Positions 49,876-58,633 of a stretch of DNA of 64,000 nucleotides are shown one piece after another. The notes below the pieces were generated by a model that did no database searches, was not told where the DNA came from, and worked only from the letters and a program-made list of their open reading frames with translations. A program made the position numbers and the translations under genes. This stretch comes from Marinobacter adhaerens HP15 (lineage in GTDB: Bacteria > Pseudomonadota > Gammaproteobacteria > Pseudomonadales > Oleiphilaceae): positions 1,922,001 through 1,986,000 of the forward strand of contig NC_017506.1 in assembly GCF_000166295.1 (NCBI RefSeq). The letters run 5' to 3'. Position 1 is the first letter of the stretch, and every line of letters starts with the position of its first letter.

Positions 49876-50361
49876 ATGAGCGATACCCTTGATACCCTGG
49901 AAAATATCACCTACGACGAGCTGAACGAAGGCGATACCGCGACCTTCACACGCACCCTTACCGAGGACGAACTGGTGCTGTTTGCAGCGGTCTCCGGCGA
50001 TGTAAACCCGGTACACCTGGACTCTGAATTTGCCGCAGGCTCCATGTTCAAGGAACGCATAGCCCACGGTATGTGGAGCGGCTCGTTGATTTCGGCGGCT
50101 CTGGCAACAGTGATGCCAGGCCCTGGGACGATTTACCTGGAGCAGAGTCTTTCGTTCAAGCGGCCGGTTAAACTGGACGACACCCTGACGGTTCATCTCA
50201 AAGTCCTTCGCAAGGAGCCGAAAGGCCGGGTTGTGGTGGAGTGCGACGTGCGCAATCAGAACGAACAGAAGGTGGTCATCGGTGAAGCGAAGGTGATCGC
50301 CCCGACGGAAAAGGTGTCTCTGCACAAACCGCGACTGCCGAAAATCGCCATCGAACACTGA
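49876..50361 (+). CDS. MaoC-like (R)-specific enoyl-CoA hydratase
   Basis: 161 residues, a single hot-dog domain with the hydratase 2 motif: D42 and H47 in SGDVNPVHLD, followed by AHGMWSGSLIS. PhaJ-like enzymes make (R)-3-hydroxyacyl-CoA from enoyl-CoA; phosphate acetyltransferase-linked MaoC proteins are an alternative. The C-terminal part (EVKVIAPTEKV-like, residues 140-150) is typical. Start ATG 49876. The gene is divergent from fadD, consistent with a role in acyl-CoA metabolism. Confidence 0.85.
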   Translation: MSDTLDTLENITYDELNEGDTATFTRTLTEDELVLFAAVSGDVNPVHLDSEFAAGSMFKERIAHGMWSGSLISAALATVMPGPGTIYLEQSLSFKRPVKLDDTLTVHLKVLRKEPKGRVVVECDVRNQNEQKVVIGEAKVIAPTEKVSLHKPRLPKIAIEH

Positions 50362-50370
50362 GAATTCGAA

Positions 50371-50400
50371 ATCGGGCAGCCATTTTTATGGCCGCCCGAT
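50371..50400. terminator. Hairpin between convergent maoC and the TonB-like gene
   Basis: Arms ATCGGGCAGCCAT and ATGGCCGCCCGAT (50371-50383, 50388-50400) pair with one mismatch around loop TTTT. There is no T-run after the stem on either strand, so termination would be imperfect. It sits in a 47-bp gap between two convergent stops. Confidence 0.5.
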
Positions 50401-50408
50401 CGCACGCT

Positions 50409-51404
50409 TCACCCGGGCAGGAAATCAATCGGGAACCTGACCTTGCGGGGCTCAACATTGTCGGCCCCGAAATTGAAGAGCCGTACCCGCATGGCAATCC
50501 GTTGCTCCAGGGTGGCATGCCCAAGCTCCGAACTGACTACCTCGCAGGCGGAAACCGAACCATCCGGCTCTATGACCAGCTCCAGCAAGACTTTGCCCTC
50601 TAGGGTCGGGTCCTGGCGGAGTTCCCTCCGATACATGGAATAGAGTGCCGTTTTCTGGGCATCGAAGACTTTCCGAATATTGCTCATTGCCCGCTCACCA
50701 GCGGACGGGGCTGTCTCGGCAGGTTTAGCAACCACTTGCCTGGTTTCTTCAACGGGGGCCGCAACTGTTTTGACCTCGTGCTCAGCCACAGCGACGGTTG
50801 TTTCAGGAGCAACCGTATCTTCAACTCCGCCACTGCCAGCGAGGACTTCCGTCGATGCCTCATTCTCTCGGGTTCGACCCGGGGCGCTGCCTTCCGTGTT
50901 GACCGAAAATTTTCGAGCCGGCGCTGGTTCGGGGGACCTGAGTGATGCCAACTTGTCCCTCATCGACAGCAGCCCCGATCTCGACGCTTTCTCCCTAGCC
51001 TGCTCGATGGTTTGCGTTGGCTTCGGCTTTGGCTCCGAAGCTACCTGAGGTTTTACCTCTGGTTCCGGAGCAGGTTCAACCTCGGCAACTTCCGGCTCCG
51101 GCTGTTCAGGCTTTTCAGGCTGCACTTCTGGTTTCGGCTCGGGCTCGGGTTCCGCCTCGGGCTTCACCGGCTCCGGTGTCACCACCGGTTGCGGCTTCTC
51201 CACCAGGCGAGCCAGCCTTGGGGGAATCGTCTCGGCTTCGCTGCGCTCGATCTCCGGCACATCCTGAGTGGGAATTAGCAACGCAGGCGGCAAAAACAGC
51301 GCCGTCACCAACAAGACGATGCCCGTAAATCGTCTACTCTCGGCCTGATCACGACTCCATGGCAGCCCTGAATCGCCCATTCGAGACCATCCGCTGTCAG
51401 CCAT
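50409..51404 (-). CDS. TonB-like protein with AgmX/PglI-type C-terminal domain
   Basis: 331 residues. A short cytoplasmic N-terminus, one membrane helix (25-44), a long Pro/Glu/Lys-rich spacer (about 70-130), a linker, then a folded C-terminal domain (240-331: YRRELRQDPTLEGKVLLELV, EPDGSVSACEVVSSEL). That domain is the AgmX/PglI type, related in shape to TonB and found in Myxococcus gliding proteins. It should link the ExbB/ExbD motor encoded upstream to the outer envelope. ATG 51404 is chosen for GGGAGG upstream; it overlaps exbD by 8 bp. Last gene of a nine-gene operon. Confidence 0.82.
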   Translation of the reverse strand: MADSGWSRMGDSGLPWSRDQAESRRFTGIVLLVTALFLPPALLIPTQDVPEIERSEAETIPPRLARLVEKPQPVVTPEPVKPEAEPEPEPKPEVQPEKPEQPEPEVAEVEPAPEPEVKPQVASEPKPKPTQTIEQAREKASRSGLLSMRDKLASLRSPEPAPARKFSVNTEGSAPGRTRENEASTEVLAGSGGVEDTVAPETTVAVAEHEVKTVAAPVEETRQVVAKPAETAPSAGERAMSNIRKVFDAQKTALYSMYRRELRQDPTLEGKVLLELVIEPDGSVSACEVVSSELGHATLEQRIAMRVRLFNFGADNVEPRKVRFPIDFLPG

Positions 51405-51885
51405 TTCGGACCTCCCGTTCCACAGCGAGCCGCACCTGCCGGTACTGCTCATCAACACAGGTCTGCATGACCTTGCGAAGCAATCGGTAGTCGGTGTCGC
51501 GACCCGCCATGATGGTTACGTCAAGCCCCTCCTCGGGAATTTCAGACCAGCGACTGCGACGCCAGGAAAGCTCTTCCGAAAGCCCAGTGATATAGGTATC
51601 ACCAATCTCGATACCCTCCAGTCTTGCAACTTCGCTGCCCTGAACGAGAATGGCATTGCCCGTTATCTGGACTGTCAGGCTCTCAACGGCCGCCTGTTGC
51701 GCCGTGGACTTTGGCAGTGGCACGTCCGCGGTGTTCTGCATCACTTTCACATCCGACGAATTCACCATCAGGAAGAAAACCAGGATCGTGAAGATGTCCA
51801 TCAGGGACACCAGGTTCAGGCCCCCAGGCTTCTTCATACGGCCGTAATGTCGACGAATTCTTTTGGCCTTGCGCGAGGTCTTCAT
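51397..51885 (-). CDS. ExbD/TolR-family protein (Asp-bearing)
   Basis: 162 residues. A basic N-terminus is followed by one membrane helix (about 23-42) with the motif LNLVSLMDIFTIL. D30 aligns with the proton-carrying Asp of ExbD and TolR. A periplasmic domain follows (ESLTVQITGNAILV, VTIMAGRDTDYRLLRKVM). It probably forms the proton-conducting half of a heterodimeric pair with the neighbouring ExbD. It overlaps the upstream exbD by 4 bp (ATGA) and the TonB-like gene by 8 bp. Confidence 0.88.
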   Translation of the reverse strand: MKTSRKAKRIRRHYGRMKKPGGLNLVSLMDIFTILVFFLMVNSSDVKVMQNTADVPLPKSTAQQAAVESLTVQITGNAILVQGSEVARLEGIEIGDTYITGLSEELSWRRSRWSEIPEEGLDVTIMAGRDTDYRLLRKVMQTCVDEQYRQVRLAVEREVRNG

Positions 51886-52412
51886 GCGTCCTCCCCGGAT
51901 TCAAGCCGGGCATTCGCCGCAAGCTTTCGGTCTGCGGGCGCATCCTTCAGCGAGACATCAGGAAACAGCTCTCCCTCAACCACGCTGGCCGCAACCACAG
52001 CCGGATAAGAACGGACCGTATCCATGGCCGTGATCAGTGTCTGGTAATCGATGTCTGGCCCGACTTCCAGAACCACATCAGTCTTCTCGGGAACCCGGTT
52101 TTTTATCTGCCGAAGGACCTGACGCAGGCCTTCGAAGTCTTGAACTGCCTCTTCTGCCGGCAACACACGGATCAAGCCGCGATCACTGTCGGCGATTTCA
52201 ATACCCTCCGGAATCAAAGTAACCACGAGACGGAACTCTTCGGGCGCCGGCGTTTCCCCGGCATCCATACCGGGAAAATTCAGCTCGATCATTCGAACCT
52301 GACTGAATACCATGCCGAGCAACAGGACAGGTACCAGCACAATCATCAGATTGAGAAAGGCGGTAATATCCAGCTCAGGCGATACGCTTAACCTGCGGTG
52401 ACGTCGTCTCAT
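51882..52412 (-). CDS. ExbD/TolR-family protein with Asn in place of the conserved Asp
   Basis: 176 residues. The membrane helix motif reads ELDITAFLNLMIVLVPVLL. Compared with TolR (EINIVPLLDVLLV), N21 stands where the essential Asp normally is, and D15 stands where Asn is usual. The periplasmic part is acidic and ends EVGPDIDYQTLITAMDTVRS, a good ExbD match. The protein may be a structural partner without its own proton site. It overlaps exbB by 4 bp and the second exbD by 4 bp. Confidence 0.85.
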   Translation of the reverse strand: MRRRHRRLSVSPELDITAFLNLMIVLVPVLLLGMVFSQVRMIELNFPGMDAGETPAPEEFRLVVTLIPEGIEIADSDRGLIRVLPAEEAVQDFEGLRQVLRQIKNRVPEKTDVVLEVGPDIDYQTLITAMDTVRSYPAVVAASVVEGELFPDVSLKDAPADRKLAANARLESGEDA

Positions 52413-53034
52413 GCTTCAGACACAATGTTCAGCAACTTGACGCCGGCCATTTCAAAACTGTCGACAATCTCATTGGTTCGGGTCTGTAGTACCGCATGAA
52501 ACATGAGCAACGGAATGGCCGACATCAGGCCGAAAGCCGTGGTATTCATGGCCACGGAAATACTTTCGGACAACAGACTGGCCTTCTGGGAAGGATCTGC
52601 CGCCGCCACCGCAGTAAACGCAGCAATCAGACCAATAATGGTTCCCAGCAGGCCGAGCAACGTCGCGATGTTGGCCAGGGTTGCCAGATATTGGGTACGC
52701 TTTTCCAGGCGCGGCAGCACTTCCATCAAGCCTTCTTCCATGGCGTACTCAATATCCTCCCTACGGCTGTTGCTCAGCAGACGGCCGATGCCCGCCCCCA
52801 TGATTGAGGCAATCGCACTGTCTGAGTTTGTGGCGGCTTTCATGGCGCGCTGATAGTCCCGCTTCCTCAGCAGCGGCAGGATGCCCCGCTCAAAGGCAAT
52901 CCGGTTTCGCCGCCGTACCGCAGAGAGATAGAAGAACCGCTCCAGAGTAATCGCCAACCCCAATGCCAGGACAATGGCGATGGGGTACATGAAGGGCCCA
53001 CCTTCCTGGAAAAACGTACGATCGTGTCCAGCAT
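52409..53034 (-). CDS. ExbB/TolQ/MotA-family proton channel, with a one-base frameshift near the start
   Basis: About 208 residues once repaired. From ATG 53034 the frame reads MLDTIVRF and then leaves the conserved frame at a TTTTT run (53010-53014). One extra T restores FFQEGGPFMYPIAIVLALGL, a typical ExbB start. Without repair, translation could begin at the internal ATG 52990. Three membrane helices are present; ATLLGLLGTIIGLIAAF carries the conserved Thr-Gly channel motif. GGAG lies seven bases before ATG 53034. It stands 13 bp after the small exported protein gene. Confidence 0.85.
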
Positions 53035-53047
53035 GACTGTTCTCCGG

Positions 53048-53395
53048 TTATTGCTCGGCCAAGCCTGAGTCTCCAACAGGGCTCAGGATGAGAGGATTAA
53101 GGTTTTCACGAAACAGACGGTGACGCTCGAGGACGACTGGATCTACCGGCCGGACCAGTTCCGGCGCCTCGTCATTCAGGTCCGCCCTTGGTCGTTTTGG
53201 CAGGCTTGGGGCTTGCCAGGGCAGTATGTAGAGTACCCGCGGCTCGTCTTCGCCGAGGCTGGCGGATATACCCTCAACAGCCAGCCGGTTCGCTTCTTCC
53301 TGATCCGCCTGCGCCGGGTTGAGGAGCATTAACTGGAGGCCAACCAGCGCCAGTACGCGTAAAACGACTTTGGCAGTTTTGCGGATATCAGCCAT
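53048..53395 (-). CDS. Small exported protein of unknown function
   Basis: 115 residues. A signal peptide (about 1-30, LLNPAQA) is followed by a short mature chain with several prolines (LPWQAPSLPKRPRADL, ELVRPVDPVVLERHRLF). No family recognised and no cysteine. It starts directly after the TPR lipoprotein stop and precedes exbB by 13 bp, so it is likely a periplasmic accessory of the ExbB/ExbD complex. Confidence 0.75.
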   Translation of the reverse strand: MADIRKTAKVVLRVLALVGLQLMLLNPAQADQEEANRLAVEGISASLGEDEPRVLYILPWQAPSLPKRPRADLNDEAPELVRPVDPVVLERHRLFRENLNPLILSPVGDSGLAEQ

Positions 53396-53878
53396 TTATT
53401 GCAGCCTCCGTTCCAGATCCGCTATCCAGCCAGCCACCTGCTGGTCTTCTTTATCCGTCAGCTGCCGGTAGCGGTTGTAATGCTCAAGGGCAGTCTGAAG
53501 ATCCAGCAAATAGAGCTCGGCAATCACCGCCAGATTAAAATGCAGCTCGGCCACATCCGGCGAATGGCTGATGCCCAGTTCCAGTAGCCTCGCCGCTTCG
53601 GCGAATCGGTACTGGTCCTTTAGAACGAGCGCCAGGTTGTTGACTGTCACCGCCCTGGTCGGATCCAGCTCCACGGCTTTTTGCCATGCATTCACTGCCG
53701 CGCCTTTGCGACCTTCTTCGAAGGCCACCCGCCCCTCCTGTTCATAACTTGCTGCCAGTTCCGGATCCTTTCCGATGGGCGTCTCCGGCTGCCGGACTTC
53801 CTGCCCGGCGCAGCCGACGAGCAACACCAGAAGCGCCGCCAGTGGCAGGCCCGTTTTCCCCGTTGAATTACACGCCAT
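53396..53878 (-). CDS. TPR-repeat lipoprotein
   Basis: 160 residues. ATG 53878 gives a lipoprotein signal with lipobox LLVGC, then two or three TPR units (SYEQEGRVAFEEGRKGAAVN, AVTVNNLALVLKDQYRFAEA, VAELHFNLAVIAELYLLDLQ). The residue after the lipid Cys is Ala, not Asp, so outer-membrane sorting is likely. Its size and architecture resemble the short TPR lipoproteins of gliding-type complexes. It overlaps the large TPR gene by 11 bp. Confidence 0.82.
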   Translation of the reverse strand: MACNSTGKTGLPLAALLVLLVGCAGQEVRQPETPIGKDPELAASYEQEGRVAFEEGRKGAAVNAWQKAVELDPTRAVTVNNLALVLKDQYRFAEAARLLELGISHSPDVAELHFNLAVIAELYLLDLQTALEHYNRYRQLTDKEDQQVAGWIADLERRLQ

Positions 53879-56675
53879 CCCTGATCTCCATAGTCCAGCC
53901 AAGCCACTTAACACTCCGCTCGTAACGTCCCGGGTGCAGCTCCGCAAGAACGCCAAGGCTGCGTCCTATCCAGGGGTCATACCCCTCGGCCGTAATCCGG
54001 CGATGGTTCTCCGTATGCAGTTGAATGGCTTTGTCTTCGAATGGGAAAGCTTCTTCCTCCAGTAACATCTGATACTGCATCGCCTCCAGTTCATTCAAAT
54101 CCGCTGGAACCGCGGATGCCATCAGGTCTTTGGCCAGACCACGATAGAGTTCGGCCCGTCGGAACAGCGATTCAGACAGAACTCGCTCGCCGCCCAGAGC
54201 TTCGGCATCCAGGAATCTCTGTCGAGCCGATTCCAGCGCCTTTTGCTTGCGCGCCAGAGATTGTTCCAGCGGCTGGCTCAGTCTGATGCTGGTAAACAAT
54301 GCAGCCGCACGGGCACCGAGAACCAGTGACGACCGGGAGGCCCACTCAAGGGTGTCGGCGGTGTGCCAGGTGCTGTCCAGCTCTGACTGGACCAGTACTT
54401 CCCTCCAGGCATCGGGATTGTCGCCGGCTTCTACCAGGCGATGCCGGAATGTCTGGAGCTGTTCATGTTCGGCCCCGCTCTCTGCCTTCGGAGCCGTTGC
54501 AAGGTAATCCCTGTAAAGGGCATTTCGTTCCGCTACATTCCCGGCTTGATTCAACAATTCCGCAGCCCGCAACTTCAGGCTCCATGGGTTAGCGTGATTG
54601 TCGGCGGCCTGCAATAATTCTGACGCCGCGCGGGTGGGTTCATCAGACTGAATCCAGGCATGTACCAGCTTTTCGCTGATGCCGGCAGTAAGCTCGTGCT
54701 GGGGAAAATCGGCGCGAAAACTCTGCAGGTCGCCGACGGCAGCGCCCCAGTCCGATGCTTTGAGTAAGGTGTTGGCGGCGTCGTAGCGCGCACGGATCGC
54801 AACGTCCGAACCTGGTAGCACCGAATCAACCCGTCGGAAGTGCCCAACGGCCTCTCCGAGCCTGCCACTGGATACCGCGAGCTCTGCCTGGCGATAGACG
54901 GACGTCGCCAATTGCTTCCGAATGGCTGAGACCTGCTCTTCGGTCACGTTTGCGAGCCGTTCACTTTCGGCAAGATTCAGCGCCTGGCCCCAGGCACGCT
55001 CCGCCAGGCCATAGTCGCCCTCTTCCTGGCGTATCCGGGCCATGACCTGCCATGCCGCGTATCGCTCTGCCGGAGACGCCGTGGGCGCAGTCAATACCCG
55101 CGAACCATAATCCAACGCCAGTTGGTGGTCGCCGGCGGCCAGCCACCGGGCGGCGAGATCTGCCATCAGGCCGGGAATCCGGCTATCCCCTTCGAAACGT
55201 CCACTAAAGCGGTTGGCCTCATTGGAAACATCCTTCAGTTCGGGTTGAAAGGCAGACACAGTGGTCGGCCGGTCAAGACTGTTTCTCAACAGAGCAATAG
55301 CGGCCCAGGCAGCATCGGCAGCCTCGCTGTAACCGGGCGACTCATAGGCTGCTCTGCGAAAATTCGTCAACGCTTTCGGAAAATCCCTCGCCTGCAGCCA
55401 GGCATCACCAGCAAGGCGTAGCATTTCGCCGCTCTGATCAATCCTCGGAGCCAGGTGTGCGTAATAAACCGCTGCCTCAGCAAAAGCGGATTCAGCCTTC
55501 GCCACCCGGCCCTGTTCCACCAATCGTGTGGCCAGGTCATAGTGGTAATCCGCCAACCGTTTGCTGTAACTCAGCCATTTATTCTTCTGTTCACCAGTCA
55601 GAGCGGCGTAAGCGGAATCCTGGCTGTAGCTGGCGACGAACTCCGCACGGGCATTGCGAACCTGCTCCGGATCACCAGCCGCTTGCCACACATCCACTAT
55701 CTGTAACCGGAAGGCAGGCACAGCACGGTGACTGGGCGAATAGTCAATAAAGGCCTGATTGGCAGCAACACTTGCGATGGTCTCGCCCTTCACCGCGTAG
55801 TAATCGGCCAGCCGATCGAACAGGAGATGTTCCCAGTGGTGGGAACGGCTCCCATCCAGCCAGGCAATAAGGGTTTCCGTACCGCTGTTTCGGGCAGCCA
55901 TCAGGGCAAGCACCCGAAACGTGTCATCGATGGTATCAACGCTCGAATCACTGACTGACCCCAGGCTCTGTGCGCTCGGCAGGAATTCATCCAGAACTCT
56001 GATAAAGGTCGCTGCGGCCCTGTTCCACGCAGACGGCCCCTGTTTGAACTGGCTCCAACCGAGCATGTATCTGGCCTTGATGCCCAGCTCTCCACCAGCG
56101 TCTGAATTAATCAGGTGCAGATAGCCGGTTTCCGCTTCTGTGTAGCGTCCGGCTGCGAAGGCGGATTCAGCCAATCGGAACCTGGCCTCTGGCACAAGAG
56201 GGGATTTCGGATATAACCCGACCAGCTGTTTCAACCTCTGGAATGAAGCATCCTGCTGCCCCGTCAGAGCATGGGCCTTGGCCATCTGGTACAGCAGCTC
56301 GTCAAGCCTCCCGCCATAGGAACCTCGCTCGAGAATAGACTCATAGCTGCTGATGGCCTCGCTGTAGACCTGTTCTTCTTCAGACGCCGACAAGCCAACG
56401 TCTGATCCTGACCGATCCCTGATGTTGCTCAGCCGGTTGAGGGCATCGATCCGAACCTCAGGCTCGTCCGATGTCCTGAACAGGCGATGGTAGCGCCGGG
56501 CCACTTCCGAAGGCGAGATCGCCGGCATCGGCCTGCTTTCAAAAGTAAGAAACACCGGTCGCATGTCCCCGATCGTCTCTCCGTCCCGCCCAAGCTCTAC
56601 ACGAAAGGCTTCCTGGGCTGCAGCCGGGACCACCAACATCAAGCAGAGGAACAAGCCCGCAACTGGTTTCATCAT
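53868..56675 (-). CDS. Large exported TPR protein
   Basis: 935 residues with a signal peptide (about 1-20, VVPAAAQ). Almost all of the mature chain is helical repeats of TPR type, for instance LLYQMAKAHALTGQQDASFQ, ARFRLAESAFAAGRYTEAE, ARYMLGWSQFKQ and RYAAWQVMARIRQEEGDYG. It should be periplasmic and act as a scaffold. No catalytic motif is visible. It overlaps genes on both sides by 4 and 11 bp. In size and place it resembles the large TPR component of Myxococcus Glt/Nfs clusters, but similarity is at the architecture level only. Confidence 0.8.
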   Translation of the reverse strand: MMKPVAGLFLCLMLVVPAAAQEAFRVELGRDGETIGDMRPVFLTFESRPMPAISPSEVARRYHRLFRTSDEPEVRIDALNRLSNIRDRSGSDVGLSASEEEQVYSEAISSYESILERGSYGGRLDELLYQMAKAHALTGQQDASFQRLKQLVGLYPKSPLVPEARFRLAESAFAAGRYTEAETGYLHLINSDAGGELGIKARYMLGWSQFKQGPSAWNRAAATFIRVLDEFLPSAQSLGSVSDSSVDTIDDTFRVLALMAARNSGTETLIAWLDGSRSHHWEHLLFDRLADYYAVKGETIASVAANQAFIDYSPSHRAVPAFRLQIVDVWQAAGDPEQVRNARAEFVASYSQDSAYAALTGEQKNKWLSYSKRLADYHYDLATRLVEQGRVAKAESAFAEAAVYYAHLAPRIDQSGEMLRLAGDAWLQARDFPKALTNFRRAAYESPGYSEAADAAWAAIALLRNSLDRPTTVSAFQPELKDVSNEANRFSGRFEGDSRIPGLMADLAARWLAAGDHQLALDYGSRVLTAPTASPAERYAAWQVMARIRQEEGDYGLAERAWGQALNLAESERLANVTEEQVSAIRKQLATSVYRQAELAVSSGRLGEAVGHFRRVDSVLPGSDVAIRARYDAANTLLKASDWGAAVGDLQSFRADFPQHELTAGISEKLVHAWIQSDEPTRAASELLQAADNHANPWSLKLRAAELLNQAGNVAERNALYRDYLATAPKAESGAEHEQLQTFRHRLVEAGDNPDAWREVLVQSELDSTWHTADTLEWASRSSLVLGARAAALFTSIRLSQPLEQSLARKQKALESARQRFLDAEALGGERVLSESLFRRAELYRGLAKDLMASAVPADLNELEAMQYQMLLEEEAFPFEDKAIQLHTENHRRITAEGYDPWIGRSLGVLAELHPGRYERSVKWLGWTMEIRDGV

Positions 56676-58078
56676 GGCTGCGTCTCCTCCAGGCTCTGAA
56701 GGGCGAGATATTCGTAAAGATGCGCAATTTGCTGTTCGGTTTTGTCCAGCGCAAAGGCCATCTGCTGATCTCTGGCTTCGACATACTCAAGTGCCAGTTT
56801 GTCCAGCGCCGACTCGCACCTTTCAAGCAACTGACGAACAGCCGATAACAACACCTCGTTTCGCCTTTCCAGCGCAAGGGCTTCACGACGCAATCGATTC
56901 AGCGTTTCCGGCTGCCGGGATCCCCTGGCCTGGACCTGTTCCAGTCTGGCCTGTGTGTCGGCCAGCGTTTTATGAAGGGAGCGAATACGGGCTTGCTGAT
57001 CTGGATCGGCTTGATTGGCCAAACTCTCCAGGCTGGCACTCAGATCCTTGCCCCGCGCGGAGAGATCCATTTTGCTTTGATCGGCGAACGGGTTCTGCAT
57101 GCCGGCGAGTTTGTCTTCAAGCGCTCCCCCGAACACCTGCAGATCATGACCGTGGCGATCCAGCTTTGCCGCCATGGTGCGAAGGGCCACGACTCGCCCC
57201 GCCGCCCTCTGCGCCTCCGGACCCTCCATGAAGCCCAACAGATAGGCCATTCGCGGTTGAGTCAAGGTGCGGCTGTCGGCAAGAAACCAGTCAACTCCGG
57301 TCTCCCTGGCATCTTCCAGCAGGGTTTTGTAGGCGCCCTGTTCGCGAATCTTGCCGGCAAGTTTACGAAGCGTGACCCGTTCACTCTCGAACGCAGCGTT
57401 GGCCGCAAGGTAGGCTTCTCCAGCCTGCCCGAGATAGCCGGAGAGATCGTAGCCGCGCCCCATCCCTATCCATGCGTCGGCAACTCCCGGGTAGGCCAAA
57501 GGATATTTCCTGGCTCGATGCCAGCTCTGCATAGCGGCCCGGTGATTGCCTTTTTCTGTCAGCGCCAAGCCGTGCAGGTAAAGGGCCCGCGGCGTGTTGA
57601 AACTGTCGAGATCGACCTTCTCCAGAAAGCCGATCGCTTTATCGAATTCGCCATGCTGGTAGGCAAGGTGGCCCGCACGTACCAACAGATTATTCTCCAG
57701 ATTCTGGCTACGCTCGGAATCGGCGTCACCATCGGACATGGCTAACGCAACCCGCAGAGCAACCAGCGCTCTGGCCGGGTTAAGATCGGATTTCGCGTAA
57801 TCACTGGCAAGATTGAGGTATCCCAGAGCCGCCCAGTAGCCCTCTTTCATACCGGCCAGGATGCGCCCGGCCTCATCGGTGCGGCCTTCGGCTCGTGCCT
57901 TCTCAGCATCTTCATAGAGCGCTTGCTGTCGTCCGTCCCCAAGATCGACGCCGACTTCTCCCGCCTGCCGGAATTGCTTGAGACCAGAAAGGACATCATC
58001 CGGCATTACCGGCGTGGCCGCCCCGGAAAAGCCGGAAACAGTCAGAGGTAACACAAACAGGAGGACCCGGAGCATCAT
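56672..58078 (-). CDS. Exported TPR and coiled-coil protein
   Basis: 468 residues with a signal peptide (about 1-20). The first half has TPR-like units (YLNLASDYAKSDLNPARALV, RAGHLAYQHGEFDKAIGFLE, YLHGLALTEKGNHRAAMQSW). The second half, about 330-460, is a long coiled coil (QARIRSLHKTLADTQARLEQ, LRREALALERRNEVLLSAV). It could span periplasm to peptidoglycan. It starts 6 bp after the previous gene and overlaps the large TPR gene as ATGA. Confidence 0.8.
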   Translation of the reverse strand: MMLRVLLFVLPLTVSGFSGAATPVMPDDVLSGLKQFRQAGEVGVDLGDGRQQALYEDAEKARAEGRTDEAGRILAGMKEGYWAALGYLNLASDYAKSDLNPARALVALRVALAMSDGDADSERSQNLENNLLVRAGHLAYQHGEFDKAIGFLEKVDLDSFNTPRALYLHGLALTEKGNHRAAMQSWHRARKYPLAYPGVADAWIGMGRGYDLSGYLGQAGEAYLAANAAFESERVTLRKLAGKIREQGAYKTLLEDARETGVDWFLADSRTLTQPRMAYLLGFMEGPEAQRAAGRVVALRTMAAKLDRHGHDLQVFGGALEDKLAGMQNPFADQSKMDLSARGKDLSASLESLANQADPDQQARIRSLHKTLADTQARLEQVQARGSRQPETLNRLRREALALERRNEVLLSAVRQLLERCESALDKLALEYVEARDQQMAFALDKTEQQIAHLYEYLALQSLEETQP

Positions 58079-58084
58079 GGCGCC

Positions 58085-58633
58085 CTACTCCCGCTCCATG
58101 AAAGAAACCCGAGGTTCGTAATCGGGCGCCCGGGCTTCCAGACTCATCTGCAAACGGAGTACGCCGGGGCGTTTTCTGAACTTATGGGTGGATTCCCGCC
58201 GCACGAAATCATCATCGGCGGAGCGAGCGGTAATCACCGTTTTCAACTCATGCTCGCCGTTTTCCAGGTTCCCGGTGAACAACTGCTGGATTCCGCCGCG
58301 TTCAAGCGATGTCCGCTCTCTATCGGAATACAGGTGGGAAGCCACGGGCTGGCCATTGACGAACAGCTCCACAGAATCAAGATTGAGGGCATCCCGGCTC
58401 TGAAGTGTCAGAAAAACTGCCAGTCGGGTATTGGCTGGATGCAGGACCTTCTGCTCAAGAGCGAAGACGCGCTCGGAATGGCTGGCGACCTCGGCACTCA
58501 GCCGCTCTAACTCCTCGTCAAGCCCGGCCGCAGCCGTCGCTGGAGCAGACAGCAATGCCAGAACCACTGATCCGATGGCGAATACCCTTTGGTCTGCTAT
58601 CCGGCGTCTTCGTGTTTGTTGTGTGCCGAACAT
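58085..58633 (-). CDS. Exported protein opening the ExbB/ExbD operon
   Basis: 182 residues from ATG 58633, which is preceded by AGGAGG only three bases away and yields a good signal peptide (basic MFGTQQTRRRRIADQR, then a hydrophobic stretch ending PATAAA). The mature part has a short coiled coil (DEELERLSAEVASHSERVFA) and a beta-rich domain (LDSVELFVNGQPVASHLY, GEHELKTVITAR). No family recognised. It is the first of nine co-directional genes. The 346-bp gap upstream holds only a candidate RNA near 58981. Confidence 0.72.
   Translation of the reverse strand: MFGTQQTRRRRIADQRVFAIGSVVLALLSAPATAAAGLDEELERLSAEVASHSERVFALEQKVLHPANTRLAVFLTLQSRDALNLDSVELFVNGQPVASHLYSDRERTSLERGGIQQLFTGNLENGEHELKTVITARSADDDFVRRESTHKFRKRPGVLRLQMSLEARAPDYEPRVSFMERE

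Noticed and set aside
50409..52412. Standard TonB-ExbB-ExbD iron uptake or Tol-Pal
   Set aside because: Two different ExbD proteins, an AgmX/PglI-type terminus, three TPR genes and no receptor, TolA, TolB or Pal nearby do not fit either system.
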